From Cellulomonas aerilata (lineage in GTDB: Bacteria; Actinomycetota; Actinomycetes; Actinomycetales; Cellulomonadaceae): 64,000 bases of DNA. The position numbers were made by a program, and so were the translations under genes. The notes under the pieces were generated by a model, which was given only the letters and a program-made list of their open reading frames with translations, was not told the origin of the DNA and did no database searches. Shown piece after piece: positions 25,309 through 33,352 of this stretch (positions are counted from its first letter, which is position 1; each line of letters starts with the position of its first letter). Location: positions 1 through 64,000 of the forward strand of contig NZ_BJYY01000010.1 of NCBI RefSeq assembly GCF_007991755.1, read 5' to 3'.

Positions 25309-25758
25309 ATGGCCTACGACACCGACGCCCTGCTGGACCTGTGGACGGCTCCGCCGGACGACGACGCCGCGGCGAGCGCCGCCTTCCGCGCGCTGTACAC
25401 CGACCCGGTCGTCGTCAACGGCGTCCCGTTGACGGCGTCCGACCTCGTCACCCGCGCCCGCGCGCTGCGCGCCGCGCTGGCTGACCCGGAGCGCGAGGTG
25501 CTCGAGCTCGTCGAGGACGGCGACAAGGTCGTCGTGGCGTTCCGCCTCACCGGCCGGCACGTCGGGCCGCTCGGCTCCGCGCTGGGTGCCGTCCCGGCGA
25601 CCGGGCGGACGGTCAGCATGCGGGTCGTCGACGTCCTCACGCTCGAGGGGGGTCGGATCGCCCGCATCCAGATGGTCGCCGACGAGCTGGGCCTGCTGCT
25701 GCAGGCCGGCGCCGTGGCGCTGGTGGATCCGGGACCGCCCTCGCCCGCCGCCGGGTGA
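25309..25758 (+). CDS. SnoaL-like (NTF2-fold) protein
   Basis: A 149-aa protein whose size and sequence pattern fit the SnoaL/polyketide-cyclase branch of the NTF2 fold: an N-terminal helix (YDTDALLDLWTAP), FRALYTDPVVVNGVPLTASDL, KVVVAFRLTGRHVGPL, VPATGRTVSMRVVDVLTLEGGRIARIQMVAD. Such proteins are small-molecule enzymes or binders with diverse substrates; nothing nearby indicates the ligand. The ATG at 25309 lacks a Shine-Dalgarno. A CACGAT hexamer 5 nt upstream resembles a -10 box. Confidence 0.8.
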   Translation: MAYDTDALLDLWTAPPDDDAAASAAFRALYTDPVVVNGVPLTASDLVTRARALRAALADPEREVLELVEDGDKVVVAFRLTGRHVGPLGSALGAVPATGRTVSMRVVDVLTLEGGRIARIQMVADELGLLLQAGAVALVDPGPPSPAAG

Positions 25759-25892
25759 CCGCCCGCGGGTGGCCGACCGGCTGAGGCACCGCCCGGGTCA
25801 CCGGCCCGGGCGCAGCGGGTGTGCGGACCGCGGGTCTCGGTGAGACTGACGGCCGACGACCGTGGCCCACGGTCCGCGCTGGGAGGCGACGC

Positions 25893-26024
25893 GTGCTGAA
25901 GCGACTGCTGTGCCGGGTGCTCGGGCACCGTCCGACCAAGGTCCCCCGGGAGGACGAGGGCGGCTGGACCATGCGGTGCGCGCGCTGCGGCCTGGAGGGG
26001 ACGGGGCGGCCCCGCCCCCGCTGA
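25893..26024 (+). CDS. small CxxC protein (DUF1660-like)
   Basis: A 43-aa protein (VLKRLLCRVLGHRPTKVPRE...MRCARCGLEGTG). It has an LLCRxLGH motif followed by an RCARCG zinc-knuckle pair, the layout of small DUF1660-type proteins often seen in phages and actinobacteria. The GTG at 25893 is preceded by GGGAGG at suitable spacing. It is one of the few sequences here with possible phage affinity, but it stands alone. Confidence 0.65.
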   Translation: MLKRLLCRVLGHRPTKVPREDEGGWTMRCARCGLEGTGRPRPR

Positions 26025-26055
26025 CCGGGGTTGCGACCGCCGCGCTGCGGGCGGC

Positions 26056-26475
26056 TCAGCGGCCGAGCAGCCGGCGCCACCACGGCCGGTCGTCGTCGTC
26101 GGCCTCCTCGGGCGGCGCGTCCGCGGGCGGCCGGGACCCCGCGGTCAGCACCTCACCGGTCTCGGTGTCGAACGGGGTCAGCCCCAGGGACCGGCACACG
26201 TCCAGCACGACGGGCACCGCGCCCGCGCCGCCGGTGATGTAGAAGGTCACGTCGTGCACGCGGATGCCCTTGCCGAGGGCGATCTCGACCTGGTGGTCCG
26301 GACCGCTCAGCCGCAGCCACCGCGGGTCGGAGGTGTCCAGGTGCGGCGCCACCTCCCGGACGGCCGCGACGACGTCGTCCGGCTCCCCGATCGCCGGGCC
26401 GGTGTAGCCGTCGGGGATCTGCTCCACGGAGCGTGCGCCACGCGGCGCACGCAGGGCGTACACGTCCCAGGTCAT
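26056..26475 (-). CDS. conserved hypothetical protein (139 aa)
   Basis: The first 110 residues look like a folded alpha/beta domain (MTWDVYALRAPRGARSVEQI, WLRLSGPDHQVEIALGKG, VHDVTFYITGGAGAVPVVLD). The C-terminus is acidic then basic (EEADDDDRPWWRRLLGR). Similar proteins beginning MxWDVYxLR occur in many actinobacteria and have no assigned function. The ATG at 26475 is used; another ATG lies 9 nt upstream and neither has a clear ribosome binding site. It ends 32 bp from the converging small CxxC gene. Confidence 0.7.
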   Translation of the reverse strand: MTWDVYALRAPRGARSVEQIPDGYTGPAIGEPDDVVAAVREVAPHLDTSDPRWLRLSGPDHQVEIALGKGIRVHDVTFYITGGAGAVPVVLDVCRSLGLTPFDTETGEVLTAGSRPPADAPPEEADDDDRPWWRRLLGR

Positions 26476-26564
26476 GGCACGCATTGTGGCGCACGGGCCA
26501 TCGGCTCCGGGGCCCGATGCGCCGCGGGACCGGCCGGAGCCGTCACGCCCCGTCCACCAACAGC

Positions 26565-27620
26565 TCAGGCGACCAGGGCGGTCTCCTGCGCGATCGCGTC
26601 GGCGAACGCGTCGACGTCGTCCTCGCTGGTGTCGAACGCGCACATCCAGCGCACCTCGCCGGTCGCCTGGTTCCAGTCGTAGAACCGGAACCGCGGCCGC
26701 AGACGGTCCGCGACCCCCGGCGGCAGGACGGCGAACACCGCGTTGGCCTGCGGGACGTTGGTCACCGTGACGCCCGGGATCTCGCGCACGGCCTCGTACA
26801 GCCGCATCGCCATGGCGTTGGCGTGCCGGGCCGAGCGCAGCCACAGGTCGCCGTCGAACAGCGCCAGCAGCTGGGCGGACATGAACCGCATCTTGGACGA
26901 CAGCTGCATGTCGACCTTGCGCAGGTAGGTCAGCCCGGACGAGGCCGTCGGGTCCAGCACGACGACCGCCTCCGCGCCGAGGAGACCGTTCTTCGTCCCG
27001 CCCAGGGACAGCACGTCCACGCCCGCGTCCGTGGTCAGCGCGCGCAGCGGGACGTCCAGCGCCGCCGCGGCGTTCGACAGGCGCGAGCCGTCCATGTGCA
27101 CCCGCAGGCCCAGGGCGTGCGCGTGCTCGGTGACCGCCCGGATCTCGGCCACGGAGTAGACGGTGCCCACCTCGGTGCTCTGCGTGATGGAGACGACGCC
27201 GGGCTGTGCACGGTGCTCGTCCCCGAAGCCCCACGCCTGCCGGTCGACGAGCTCGGGGGTCAGCTTGCCGTCCGGGGTCGGGACGGTGAGCAGCTTCAGC
27301 CCGCCGACACGCTCCGGCGCGCCGTTCTCGTCGGTGTTGATGTGCGCGGACTCCGCGCAGATGACCGCGCCCCACCGCGGCACCATCGACTGCAGCGAGA
27401 GCACGTTCGCGCCGGTCCCGTTGAACACCGGCAGGACCTCGACCGGGGCGCCGAAGTGACCCGACAGCACGTCCTGCAGCCGCGCGGTGTACGCGTCGGC
27501 GCCGTACGCGGTCTGGTGGCCGCCGTTCGCAGCGGCGAGCGCGGCGAGGACCTCGGGGTGCACGCCGGCGTAGTTGTCCGAGGCGAACCCGCGGACGGTG
27601 GGGTCATGGAGCGTCGTCAC
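26565..27620 (-). CDS. low-specificity L-threonine aldolase family enzyme
   Basis: A 351-aa fold-type I PLP enzyme of the beta-eliminating lyase/threonine aldolase family, cleaving L-threonine or allo-threonine to glycine and acetaldehyde. FASDNYAGVHPEVLAAL at the start, a glycine-rich FNGTGANVLSL cofactor loop, HMDGSRLSNA with the PLP-nitrogen Asp, and LSLGGTKNGLLGAE with the Schiff-base Lys are all present. GTG at 27620 is preceded by GGGAGG. It appears monocistronic. Confidence 0.92.
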   Translation of the reverse strand: MTTLHDPTVRGFASDNYAGVHPEVLAALAAANGGHQTAYGADAYTARLQDVLSGHFGAPVEVLPVFNGTGANVLSLQSMVPRWGAVICAESAHINTDENGAPERVGGLKLLTVPTPDGKLTPELVDRQAWGFGDEHRAQPGVVSITQSTEVGTVYSVAEIRAVTEHAHALGLRVHMDGSRLSNAAAALDVPLRALTTDAGVDVLSLGGTKNGLLGAEAVVVLDPTASSGLTYLRKVDMQLSSKMRFMSAQLLALFDGDLWLRSARHANAMAMRLYEAVREIPGVTVTNVPQANAVFAVLPPGVADRLRPRFRFYDWNQATGEVRWMCAFDTSEDDVDAFADAIAQETALVA

Positions 27621-27639
27621 CCGCCCATCCTCCCGCACC

Positions 27640-27716
27640 CCGGACGGTGCCCCGCACGGCGCCGGACGGGCCGGACGGCGTCCCCGCACGGCGCCGGACG
27701 GCGTCCCCGCACCGCG
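27640..27716. repeat. 23-bp tandem repeats upstream of the aldolase gene
   Basis: Copies of CCGGACGGCGTCCCCGCAC plus four bases lie at 27671-27693 and 27694-27716. A 22-bp variant lies at 27640-27661, separated by a 9-bp partial unit. The array starts 20 bp upstream of the aldolase start codon, so it probably lies in or near its promoter or leader. Confidence 0.75.
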
Positions 27717-27807
27717 GGACCGCGCCTGCCGGTCCGCCGGTTGCCTCAGGTACGGGGCTCGCCCGCCGATGGGCAGGTGTACGCAGACCACCACGGACAG
27801 GACATCA

Positions 27808-28431
27808 GTGGACGGCATCGCCGCGATCACCAGCCGCATCGCCGAGATCCGGGGCACCCTCGCCTCGGTCGGGACCCCCCCGGTCACCCGGGCGGCGGCC
27901 ACGTCGTCGACCACCATGACCGGTGCGACGACGGCCACGGGCGGGATCGCCAGGACGTTCGCCTCCGCCCTGGCCACCGAGGTCGCGCAGCAGACGACGT
28001 CCGTCGGCGCCCCCCGCGGGACGCTCAACGCCCAGGGCGACCCGGCGGACCTGGCGATGTACGGCAACGGCAAGGTCCCGACCGACGCGCTGTCCTCCAT
28101 CGGCAACGGGCACCGCATGTGGGCGCCCGCGGCGCGCCAGTACGAGCAGCTCGCCGCCGCCGCCGCCCGGGACGGGGTGACCATCGGCGTCACGGACTCC
28201 TACCGGACCTACGAGGCGCAGGTCGACCTGGCCGAGCGGAAGGGGCTGTACTCCCAGGGCGGGCTGGCCGCGAAGCCGGGGACGTCCGACCACGGCTGGG
28301 GCCGCAGCCTGGACCTCAGGCTGGACAGCGAGGCGCTCACCTGGATGCGCGCGAACGGCGCCACCTACGGCTTCAAGGAGGACGTGCCGCGCGAGTCGTG
28401 GCACTGGACCTACTACCCGCCGGGGTCCTGA
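27808..28431 (+). CDS. M15-family peptidase (D-Ala-D-Ala carboxypeptidase type)
   Basis: A 207-aa protein. The C-terminal domain (about 95-205) has the M15B zinc site: TDSYRTYEAQVDLAERKG, SDHGWGRSLDLRLD (the HxxGxxxD element) and ESWHWTYYP with the last His ligand. Such enzymes trim peptidoglycan stem peptides. The N-terminus lacks a Sec signal; it begins DGIAAITSRIAEIRGTLASVG, a heptad-like helix of the kind found on flagellum-associated peptidoglycan hydrolases, so export through a flagellar route is conceivable. The GTG at 27808 follows GGACAGGAC. No flagellar gene is in the window. Confidence 0.85.
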   Translation: MDGIAAITSRIAEIRGTLASVGTPPVTRAAATSSTTMTGATTATGGIARTFASALATEVAQQTTSVGAPRGTLNAQGDPADLAMYGNGKVPTDALSSIGNGHRMWAPAARQYEQLAAAAARDGVTIGVTDSYRTYEAQVDLAERKGLYSQGGLAAKPGTSDHGWGRSLDLRLDSEALTWMRANGATYGFKEDVPRESWHWTYYPPGS

Positions 28432-28519
28432 CCCGGGCGGGACCGCACCGGGTCCGCGCCGGGACCGCGCCATGGGGCAGGATGTCGCCGCACGTGGACC
28501 GAGCGGTGGAGGAGCGGAC

Positions 28520-28936
28520 GTGGACGGGGTCGAGCCGGTCAGCGCGGACATCCGCCGCGTCGGTGCGCGGGTGCGCACGGAGCACCACACCGTCGGCGTC
28601 GTGCGCACGCTGCCCGGGGACGTCAACCAGCTCGACTGCGCCTGCGGCGTCACGCTGACGAACGGGCCGGGCTGGTCGTTGGACGAGCACCTGCGCCTGC
28701 ACCGGGCCGAGGTGAAGTACGAGGCGCTGCTGGCGGTCGCGCACCCCGCGATGCCGCTGAGCCGGACCGCGCTCGGCTCCCCCGGCGCCCGTGCCCTGGA
28801 CGCGCTGCTCGCCGACGACACCGCGGGCGCCCACGCAGCCCTCACCGGGGTCGACGACGACGACCGCCGGCACCTGCGCACGGCTGCGCTCCGGCTGGCC
28901 GCCGTCGTCGACGAGGGCCCCGCCGACCGGGCCTGA
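28520..28936 (+). CDS. hypothetical protein with CxC...HxxxH motif
   Basis: The 138-aa product contains LDCACGVTLTNGPGWSLDEHLRLH, in which two cysteines and two histidines are spaced like a small zinc-binding site (broken here as CAC then HLRLH). The second half is a helical, Ala/Asp-rich region. GTG at 28520 has GGAGGAG about 5 nt upstream. No family is recognised, and the gene may form a unit with the peptidase gene ending 88 bp before it. Confidence 0.6.
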   Translation: MDGVEPVSADIRRVGARVRTEHHTVGVVRTLPGDVNQLDCACGVTLTNGPGWSLDEHLRLHRAEVKYEALLAVAHPAMPLSRTALGSPGARALDALLADDTAGAHAALTGVDDDDRRHLRTAALRLAAVVDEGPADRA

Positions 28937-29100
28937 CCAGCCCCGGGACAGGCCCGCGCCAGGCCCGCACCGGGCCCGCGGGCAGCCGACCCGTGCCGGG
29001 CGCCGGCCCGTGCCCACCCCGACTTCACCCGCCGCCATCAGGGTGATCGCGCGCCCCGATCCCGATGCCACCCCGCGTCCCTGTCGACGGGAGGGCCGGA

Positions 29101-29117
29101 CCCGCACGCCGTGCGGG
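29101..29117 (+). promoter_or_regulatory. short hairpin in the glycosyltransferase leader
   Basis: CCCGCAC (29101-29107) pairs with GTGCGGG (29111-29117) around a 3-nt loop, 23 nt before the start codon. It could influence ribosome access, or be incidental in such GC-rich DNA. Confidence 0.3.
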
Positions 29118-29140
29118 CGACGGCCCGAGGGATGGTTCAC

Positions 29141-30754
29141 ATGCAGCACGACGGTCCGGGGGGCGTCGCGGCTCCCGAGCGCGGCGAGCACACCGCGCGT
29201 CCGCGGACGACCGAGAGGATCCCGGACCCGCGCCCGCCCGAGGATCCGGTCGCCCGCGATGAGAGCCACGCCGAGGCCGGGCCGCCGGCCCGTCCGGCAC
29301 GGACCCCGTGGCTGCAGCGAGCGGTCGGGCTGGTCGTGCTCGGGCTCGCGGGCGCCGCGGCGACGCTGCTGTGGGTGACGGTCGGCGCGGGCATCCCCGA
29401 GCGTGAGGCGAGCCCGGTGCACGCGACGGTCCTCGGCCTGTGGGACGTCCTCTACGACACCCAGGTCCCCACGCCACGGGTCATGCTGGCGGCGGTCGCG
29501 CTCGCCGTCCTGCTCGCTGCCGGTGTCGCCCTGCTCGAGAAGCGGATCGCGGACCGGTCGCGCCGGTCCGCCACCCTCCGCGTCCCGCTCGCACCGAAGA
29601 ACGTCATGGCGAGCAACCGCGGGGTGTACGCCGGCCCCGTGACCGTCACCGTGCTGGTGCCGGCCCACGACGAGGAGGCGTCGCTGCCCGCCACCATCCG
29701 CTCGCTGCAGGCCCAGTCGCACCGCCCCGAGCGCATCGTCGTGGTGGCGGACAACTGCACGGACGGCACGGTGGCCGTCGCGCTCGCGGCCGGCGTGGAG
29801 GTGATCGAGTCGGTCGGGAACACCCACAAGAAGGCGGGTGCGCTCAACCAGGCGCTGCGCCGGATCCTGCCCGACCAGGGTGACAACGACGTCGTCATGA
29901 TCATGGACGCCGACACCCGGCTGGACGACGGGTTCCTCGAGGCCGCGGTCGCGCGGATGACCTCCGACCGTGCCCTGCTGGCCGTCGGCGGCCTGTTCTA
30001 CGGCGAGGAGGGCGCGGGGCTCATCGGCCAGTTCCAGCGCAACGAGTACATCCGCTACTCCCGTGAGCTGCGGCGGCGTCGCGGCCGGGTCTACGTCCTG
30101 ACCGGGACGGCGTCCCTGTTCCGCCCGATCGCCCTGCGGACCGTGGCGCAGAGCCGCGGGACCGCGCTTCCGGGGACCCCCGGTGACGTCTACGACACGG
30201 CAGCCCTCACCGAGGACAACGAGCTCACGCTCGCGCTGAAGTCGCTGGGGGCGCTGATGATCTCGCCCTCGGAGTGCACGGTGGTCACCGAGGTCATGCC
30301 CACCTGGCGGACGCTGTGGGCGCAGCGGCTGCGCTGGCAGCGCGGTGCGCTGGAGAACCTCGGGGCGTACGGCGTGACGCCCCAGACCTTCCGCTACTGG
30401 GCGCAGCAGCTCGGCATCGGCTACGGCGTCATCGCGCTCGGGTCGTACTTCACGCTGATGGCGCTCGCGCTGGCGACCACCGACCACTGGGTCTGGTTCC
30501 CGTTCTGGATGGGGCTGGGGCTGGTCTTCGCCGTGGAGCGCGTCGTGACGGTGTGGAGGGGCGGCTGGCGCGCCCGGCTGCTCGCCCTCCTGGTCGTCCC
30601 CGAGCTGCTGTTCGACGCCTTCCTGGACGCCGTGTACGTCAAGGGCATCATCGACATCTCCGTCGGCCGGCAGGCGACGTGGAAGCACGTCGTGCACACG
30701 GCGCCCGCGGCGGCGGGTCAGGCGCGCCTCGGCGAGCCGGTCGGTGCACGATGA
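29141..30754 (+). CDS. processive-type family 2 glycosyltransferase, membrane protein
   Basis: The 537-aa protein has a disordered N-terminus (about 55 residues), two transmembrane helices (about 60-80 and 110-130), a GT-A catalytic domain (about 165-420), and two or three C-terminal helices. Catalytic signatures are TVLVPAHDEEASLPATIRSL, MIMDADTRLDD (DxD), LTEDNELTL (TED) and WAQRLRWQRG (QxxRW). QxxRW marks processive polysaccharide synthases such as poly-N-acetylglucosamine or hyaluronan synthases. The product is unknown. ATG at 29141 is preferred over that at 29132 because GAGGG is better spaced. The stop overlaps the next start by 4 bp (ATGA). Confidence 0.9.
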   Translation: MQHDGPGGVAAPERGEHTARPRTTERIPDPRPPEDPVARDESHAEAGPPARPARTPWLQRAVGLVVLGLAGAAATLLWVTVGAGIPEREASPVHATVLGLWDVLYDTQVPTPRVMLAAVALAVLLAAGVALLEKRIADRSRRSATLRVPLAPKNVMASNRGVYAGPVTVTVLVPAHDEEASLPATIRSLQAQSHRPERIVVVADNCTDGTVAVALAAGVEVIESVGNTHKKAGALNQALRRILPDQGDNDVVMIMDADTRLDDGFLEAAVARMTSDRALLAVGGLFYGEEGAGLIGQFQRNEYIRYSRELRRRRGRVYVLTGTASLFRPIALRTVAQSRGTALPGTPGDVYDTAALTEDNELTLALKSLGALMISPSECTVVTEVMPTWRTLWAQRLRWQRGALENLGAYGVTPQTFRYWAQQLGIGYGVIALGSYFTLMALALATTDHWVWFPFWMGLGLVFAVERVVTVWRGGWRARLLALLVVPELLFDAFLDAVYVKGIIDISVGRQATWKHVVHTAPAAAGQARLGEPVGAR

Positions 30755-31209
30755 GCGCCGCCCTGCTGTCGGTGGTCGACACCGGCGCACTGCTCCCCGC
30801 GACGGTCATGCACGCGGGGGCCGTCCGCGTCCTGCAGGCCTTCGTCACCATCAACACGGTCATGTACTGCGCGCTCGCGGTCGCCAAGATCCTGCCGCGG
30901 CTGCACCCGTCGACGTGGCTGCGCAAGCCCCGGCACCGAGCCGAGGAGCGTGGCATCCACCCGGCCGCCCCGGCGCGGACCCCGGACGCCGCACCCGCGG
31001 CGGCTGCTGCCGCCGGACCCGCCGCGACGGCCGCCGACGGACCGCGCGGCGGCGCGGTCCACGCGGCACCGCACCGCTGGGCCCACGCGCCCGCGACGAC
31101 GCGCAGCGGTGAGCACCACGGCCCGTCCCGGCCGCCCGTCGCCGACCGCCGGCGCCCGGACCGCCGGTCGACCCGGCGCTCGACGGGTCGGCCGGGCCAG
31201 GGGGCCTGA
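30751..31209 (+). CDS. small membrane protein coupled to the GT2
   Basis: The 152-aa product has one or two hydrophobic segments in the first 50 residues (MSAALLSVVDTGALLPA; VLQAFVTINTVMYCALAVAK) followed by a 100-residue Ala/Pro/Arg/His-rich basic tail without predicted fold. Its ATG lies inside the glycosyltransferase stop (ATGA), implying translational coupling and a joint role, for example as an accessory subunit. No family is recognised. Confidence 0.7.
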   Translation: MSAALLSVVDTGALLPATVMHAGAVRVLQAFVTINTVMYCALAVAKILPRLHPSTWLRKPRHRAEERGIHPAAPARTPDAAPAAAAAAGPAATAADGPRGGAVHAAPHRWAHAPATTRSGEHHGPSRPPVADRRRPDRRSTRRSTGRPGQGA

Positions 31210-31347
31210 CGAGGCCGGGTGGTCGGGCACGCGCTTCGGCCGCCGGTGCGGGCACCGGCGCCCGCGCCCGCCCGTGCGGGCGTCGCTCCCCCGCGCCGCC
31301 GCCGGGTGGGCTGGCTAGCCTGGCGGCACTACGACGACGGAGGACCC

Positions 31348-31689
31348 GTGCCCGACCTTGCCGCCCTCACCCGGACCCACCTGGCGGCTGCCCGCGCCGC
31401 CGCGAACGGCCGCAGCACCGAGCTGATCGTCCACGACCACCAGCTGCGCCAGACCGTCATCGCCCTCACCGAGCGGCAGGCCCTGAGCGAGCACAACGCA
31501 CCGCCGGCCGCGACGATCCAGGTCCTGCTGGGCAGCGTCCGGGTGGCCGCCCGCCAGGACGTCGACGACGTGGTGCGTGCGGGCGAGCTGGCGCAGCTCA
31601 CGCACGAGCGCCACGCGGTCGAGGCCCTCGAGGACACCGTCTTCCTGCTCACCACGGTGACCGGGATCCCGGAGGGGACGCGCGGCTGA
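31348..31689 (+). CDS. small cupin-like protein
   Basis: A 113-aa protein with a cupin-like beta pattern: RQTVIALTERQALSEHNAPP, TIQVLLGSVRVAA, GELAQLTHERHAVEALEDTV. The metal-ligand His/Glu positions are only partly kept. The GTG at 31348 follows GGAGGA; a -10-like TAGCCT lies at 31316-31321. Its position downstream of a polysaccharide-synthase-like pair is not obviously meaningful. Confidence 0.7.
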   Translation: MPDLAALTRTHLAAARAAANGRSTELIVHDHQLRQTVIALTERQALSEHNAPPAATIQVLLGSVRVAARQDVDDVVRAGELAQLTHERHAVEALEDTVFLLTTVTGIPEGTRG

Positions 31690-31747
31690 CGCCGCTGCCG
31701 GGCGCCGTTCCCGCGCGTCGGGGACCGCGTCCGGCCAGGATGGGCCG

Positions 31748-32866
31748 GTGACCGACGAGACCCTGCCGCCCGGACCTCCCGCCCGTCCCACCGACCCGGA
31801 CCCGCCCACGTCCAGCCGACCGCACCGGGCGGCGCGGCTCGAGGACGCGTTCAACCGGGCGATCGCCCGACGCCTGTGGTCGATGGGCTGGCGCACGCGC
31901 GTGGAGCCGTACCTCGGCTACGGCGGCCCCGGCTGGGTGCGGGTCATGGCGCGCACCGTGCTGTCGCCGCCGCGCCGGCTGGACGGCGAGCCGAGCGCGC
32001 TCGCCCCGCGCGACGAGCCGGCCCGGGCGGTGCGCGGCTGGCGCAGCCTGGCGACGGCGCAGGTGCCCGGCGCCGTCGTGGAGGTGCGCGCCGGGACGCA
32101 GGTGCACCGGGTGACGTCCGACCGCGGTGGCTACGTCGACACGATCGTCGACTCCGACCTGCCGCCGGGCTGGCACGAGGTGACGCTCACCGTGCCGAGC
32201 GGCACCGTCACCGCACGCGTGCGCGTGGTGTCCCCCGACGCGCGGATCGGTCTGGTCAGCGACATCGACGACACCGTGATGGTGACGACCATGCCGCGTC
32301 CGCTGCTCGCGGCGTGGAACACGTTCGTGCTGAACGAGACCGCACGCCGGCCGGTCGAGGGCATGGCGAAGCTGTACCACCGCGTGCTCGAGGAGCACCC
32401 CGACGCCCCCGTGCTGTACCTGTCGACGGGTGCGTGGAACGTGGCGCCGACGCTCGGACGCTTCCTGGCGCGGCACGGCTACCCCGCCGGGCCGCTGCTG
32501 CTGACCGACTGGGGACCGACCAACACGGGCTGGTTCCGCAGCGGCCGCGCCCACAAGCTGGGCAGTCTCGACCGCCTGCTGCGCGAGCTGCCCGGCATCC
32601 GCTGGGTGCTCGTGGGCGACGACGGGCAGCACGACCCGGAGATCTACGACCGGGTCGCGCACGAGCACCCCGACCGGGTGCGCGCCGTGGCGATCCGGCA
32701 GCTGACACCTGCCGAGCACACGCTCGCCGCCGGGACGCCGCAGGCCGCGCCGGACGCGACCGAGGCGCAGCGCCGGACCGCCGAGGTCGTCCCCGTGGTC
32801 CGGGGCGGCGACGGTGACGCGATCTGGTCAGGGCTGCAGGCGATCCGCGACCGGCTGGACGACTGA
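31748..32866 (+). CDS. App1-type phosphatidate phosphatase domain protein (DUF2183)
   Basis: A 372-aa protein. Residues about 95-170 form a beta-rich domain; the catalytic part has the HAD-like DIDDTVMVT motif (DxDxT, near 178) and the App1 signatures VLYLSTGAWNVAPTLGRFL, LLLTDWGPT and WVLVGDDGQHDPEIY. Yeast App1 dephosphorylates phosphatidate; the bacterial role is unproven. GTG at 31748 has no Shine-Dalgarno, but CAGGAT lies exactly 6 nt upstream, hinting at a leaderless mRNA. A 7-bp hairpin (32892-32898 with 32906-32912) between this gene and ridA may be a terminator. Confidence 0.88.
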   Translation: MTDETLPPGPPARPTDPDPPTSSRPHRAARLEDAFNRAIARRLWSMGWRTRVEPYLGYGGPGWVRVMARTVLSPPRRLDGEPSALAPRDEPARAVRGWRSLATAQVPGAVVEVRAGTQVHRVTSDRGGYVDTIVDSDLPPGWHEVTLTVPSGTVTARVRVVSPDARIGLVSDIDDTVMVTTMPRPLLAAWNTFVLNETARRPVEGMAKLYHRVLEEHPDAPVLYLSTGAWNVAPTLGRFLARHGYPAGPLLLTDWGPTNTGWFRSGRAHKLGSLDRLLRELPGIRWVLVGDDGQHDPEIYDRVAHEHPDRVRAVAIRQLTPAEHTLAAGTPQAAPDATEAQRRTAEVVPVVRGGDGDAIWSGLQAIRDRLDD

Positions 32867-32917
32867 CGCCCCGCCCGGCCGGTCCCGGTCCGCGCCGGCA
32901 GGCGTCCGGCGCCGACG

Positions 32918-33319
32918 TCAGCGCAGCACGGCGGCGACCGCGCTGATCTCCACGAGCGCGCCCGGCACGCCGAGCCGCGCCACGAACGCCGCGGTCACCA
33001 GCGCCGGGTCGTCCGAGGCGAGCCGGGGCGCGATCGCGGCGTAGCCCGCCGCGAGGTCCGCGCCGTCGACGAAGAGCACGGTCCACTGGACGACGTCGGC
33101 GAGGGTCGCGCCGACGGCGGCGAGCGCGGTGACGGCGTTGTCGAGGGCGCGGATCGACTGGGCCGCCACGTCACCCTCCCCGACGAGCGAGCCCTGGGCG
33201 TCGACGGCGTCCTGACCGCCGACGTAGATGGTCGTCGCACCCGGGGGCACGACGGCGACGTGGCTGAAGACCGGGCTCCGGACGAGTCCCGGGGGGCGAA
33301 GGCGCTGCACGGTGTCCAT
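32918..33319 (-). CDS. RidA-family (YjgF/YER057c/UK114) protein
   Basis: A 133-aa single-domain protein with the family's pattern: FSHVAVVPPGATTIYVGGQDAVD, then AVTALAAVGATLADVVQWTVLFVDG, and FVARLGVPGALVEISAVAAV. The usual substrate-binding Arg in the R(x)A(v)xV segment near the C-terminus is replaced by Leu/Gly context here (VARLGVPGALVEI), so imine deaminase activity is uncertain. It converges with the App1-type gene, and its start lies 33 bp beyond the glycosyltransferase stop, so the two may be co-transcribed. Confidence 0.88.
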   Translation of the reverse strand: MDTVQRLRPPGLVRSPVFSHVAVVPPGATTIYVGGQDAVDAQGSLVGEGDVAAQSIRALDNAVTALAAVGATLADVVQWTVLFVDGADLAAGYAAIAPRLASDDPALVTAAFVARLGVPGALVEISAVAAVLR

Positions 33320-33352
33320 GTCCCCACCGTGGCACGGACCACCGACACGCGG

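Noticed and set aside
25893-26024. Prophage region suggested by the DUF1660-like gene
   Set aside because: It is a single small gene among ordinary chromosomal genes, with no integrase, attachment repeats or structural genes.
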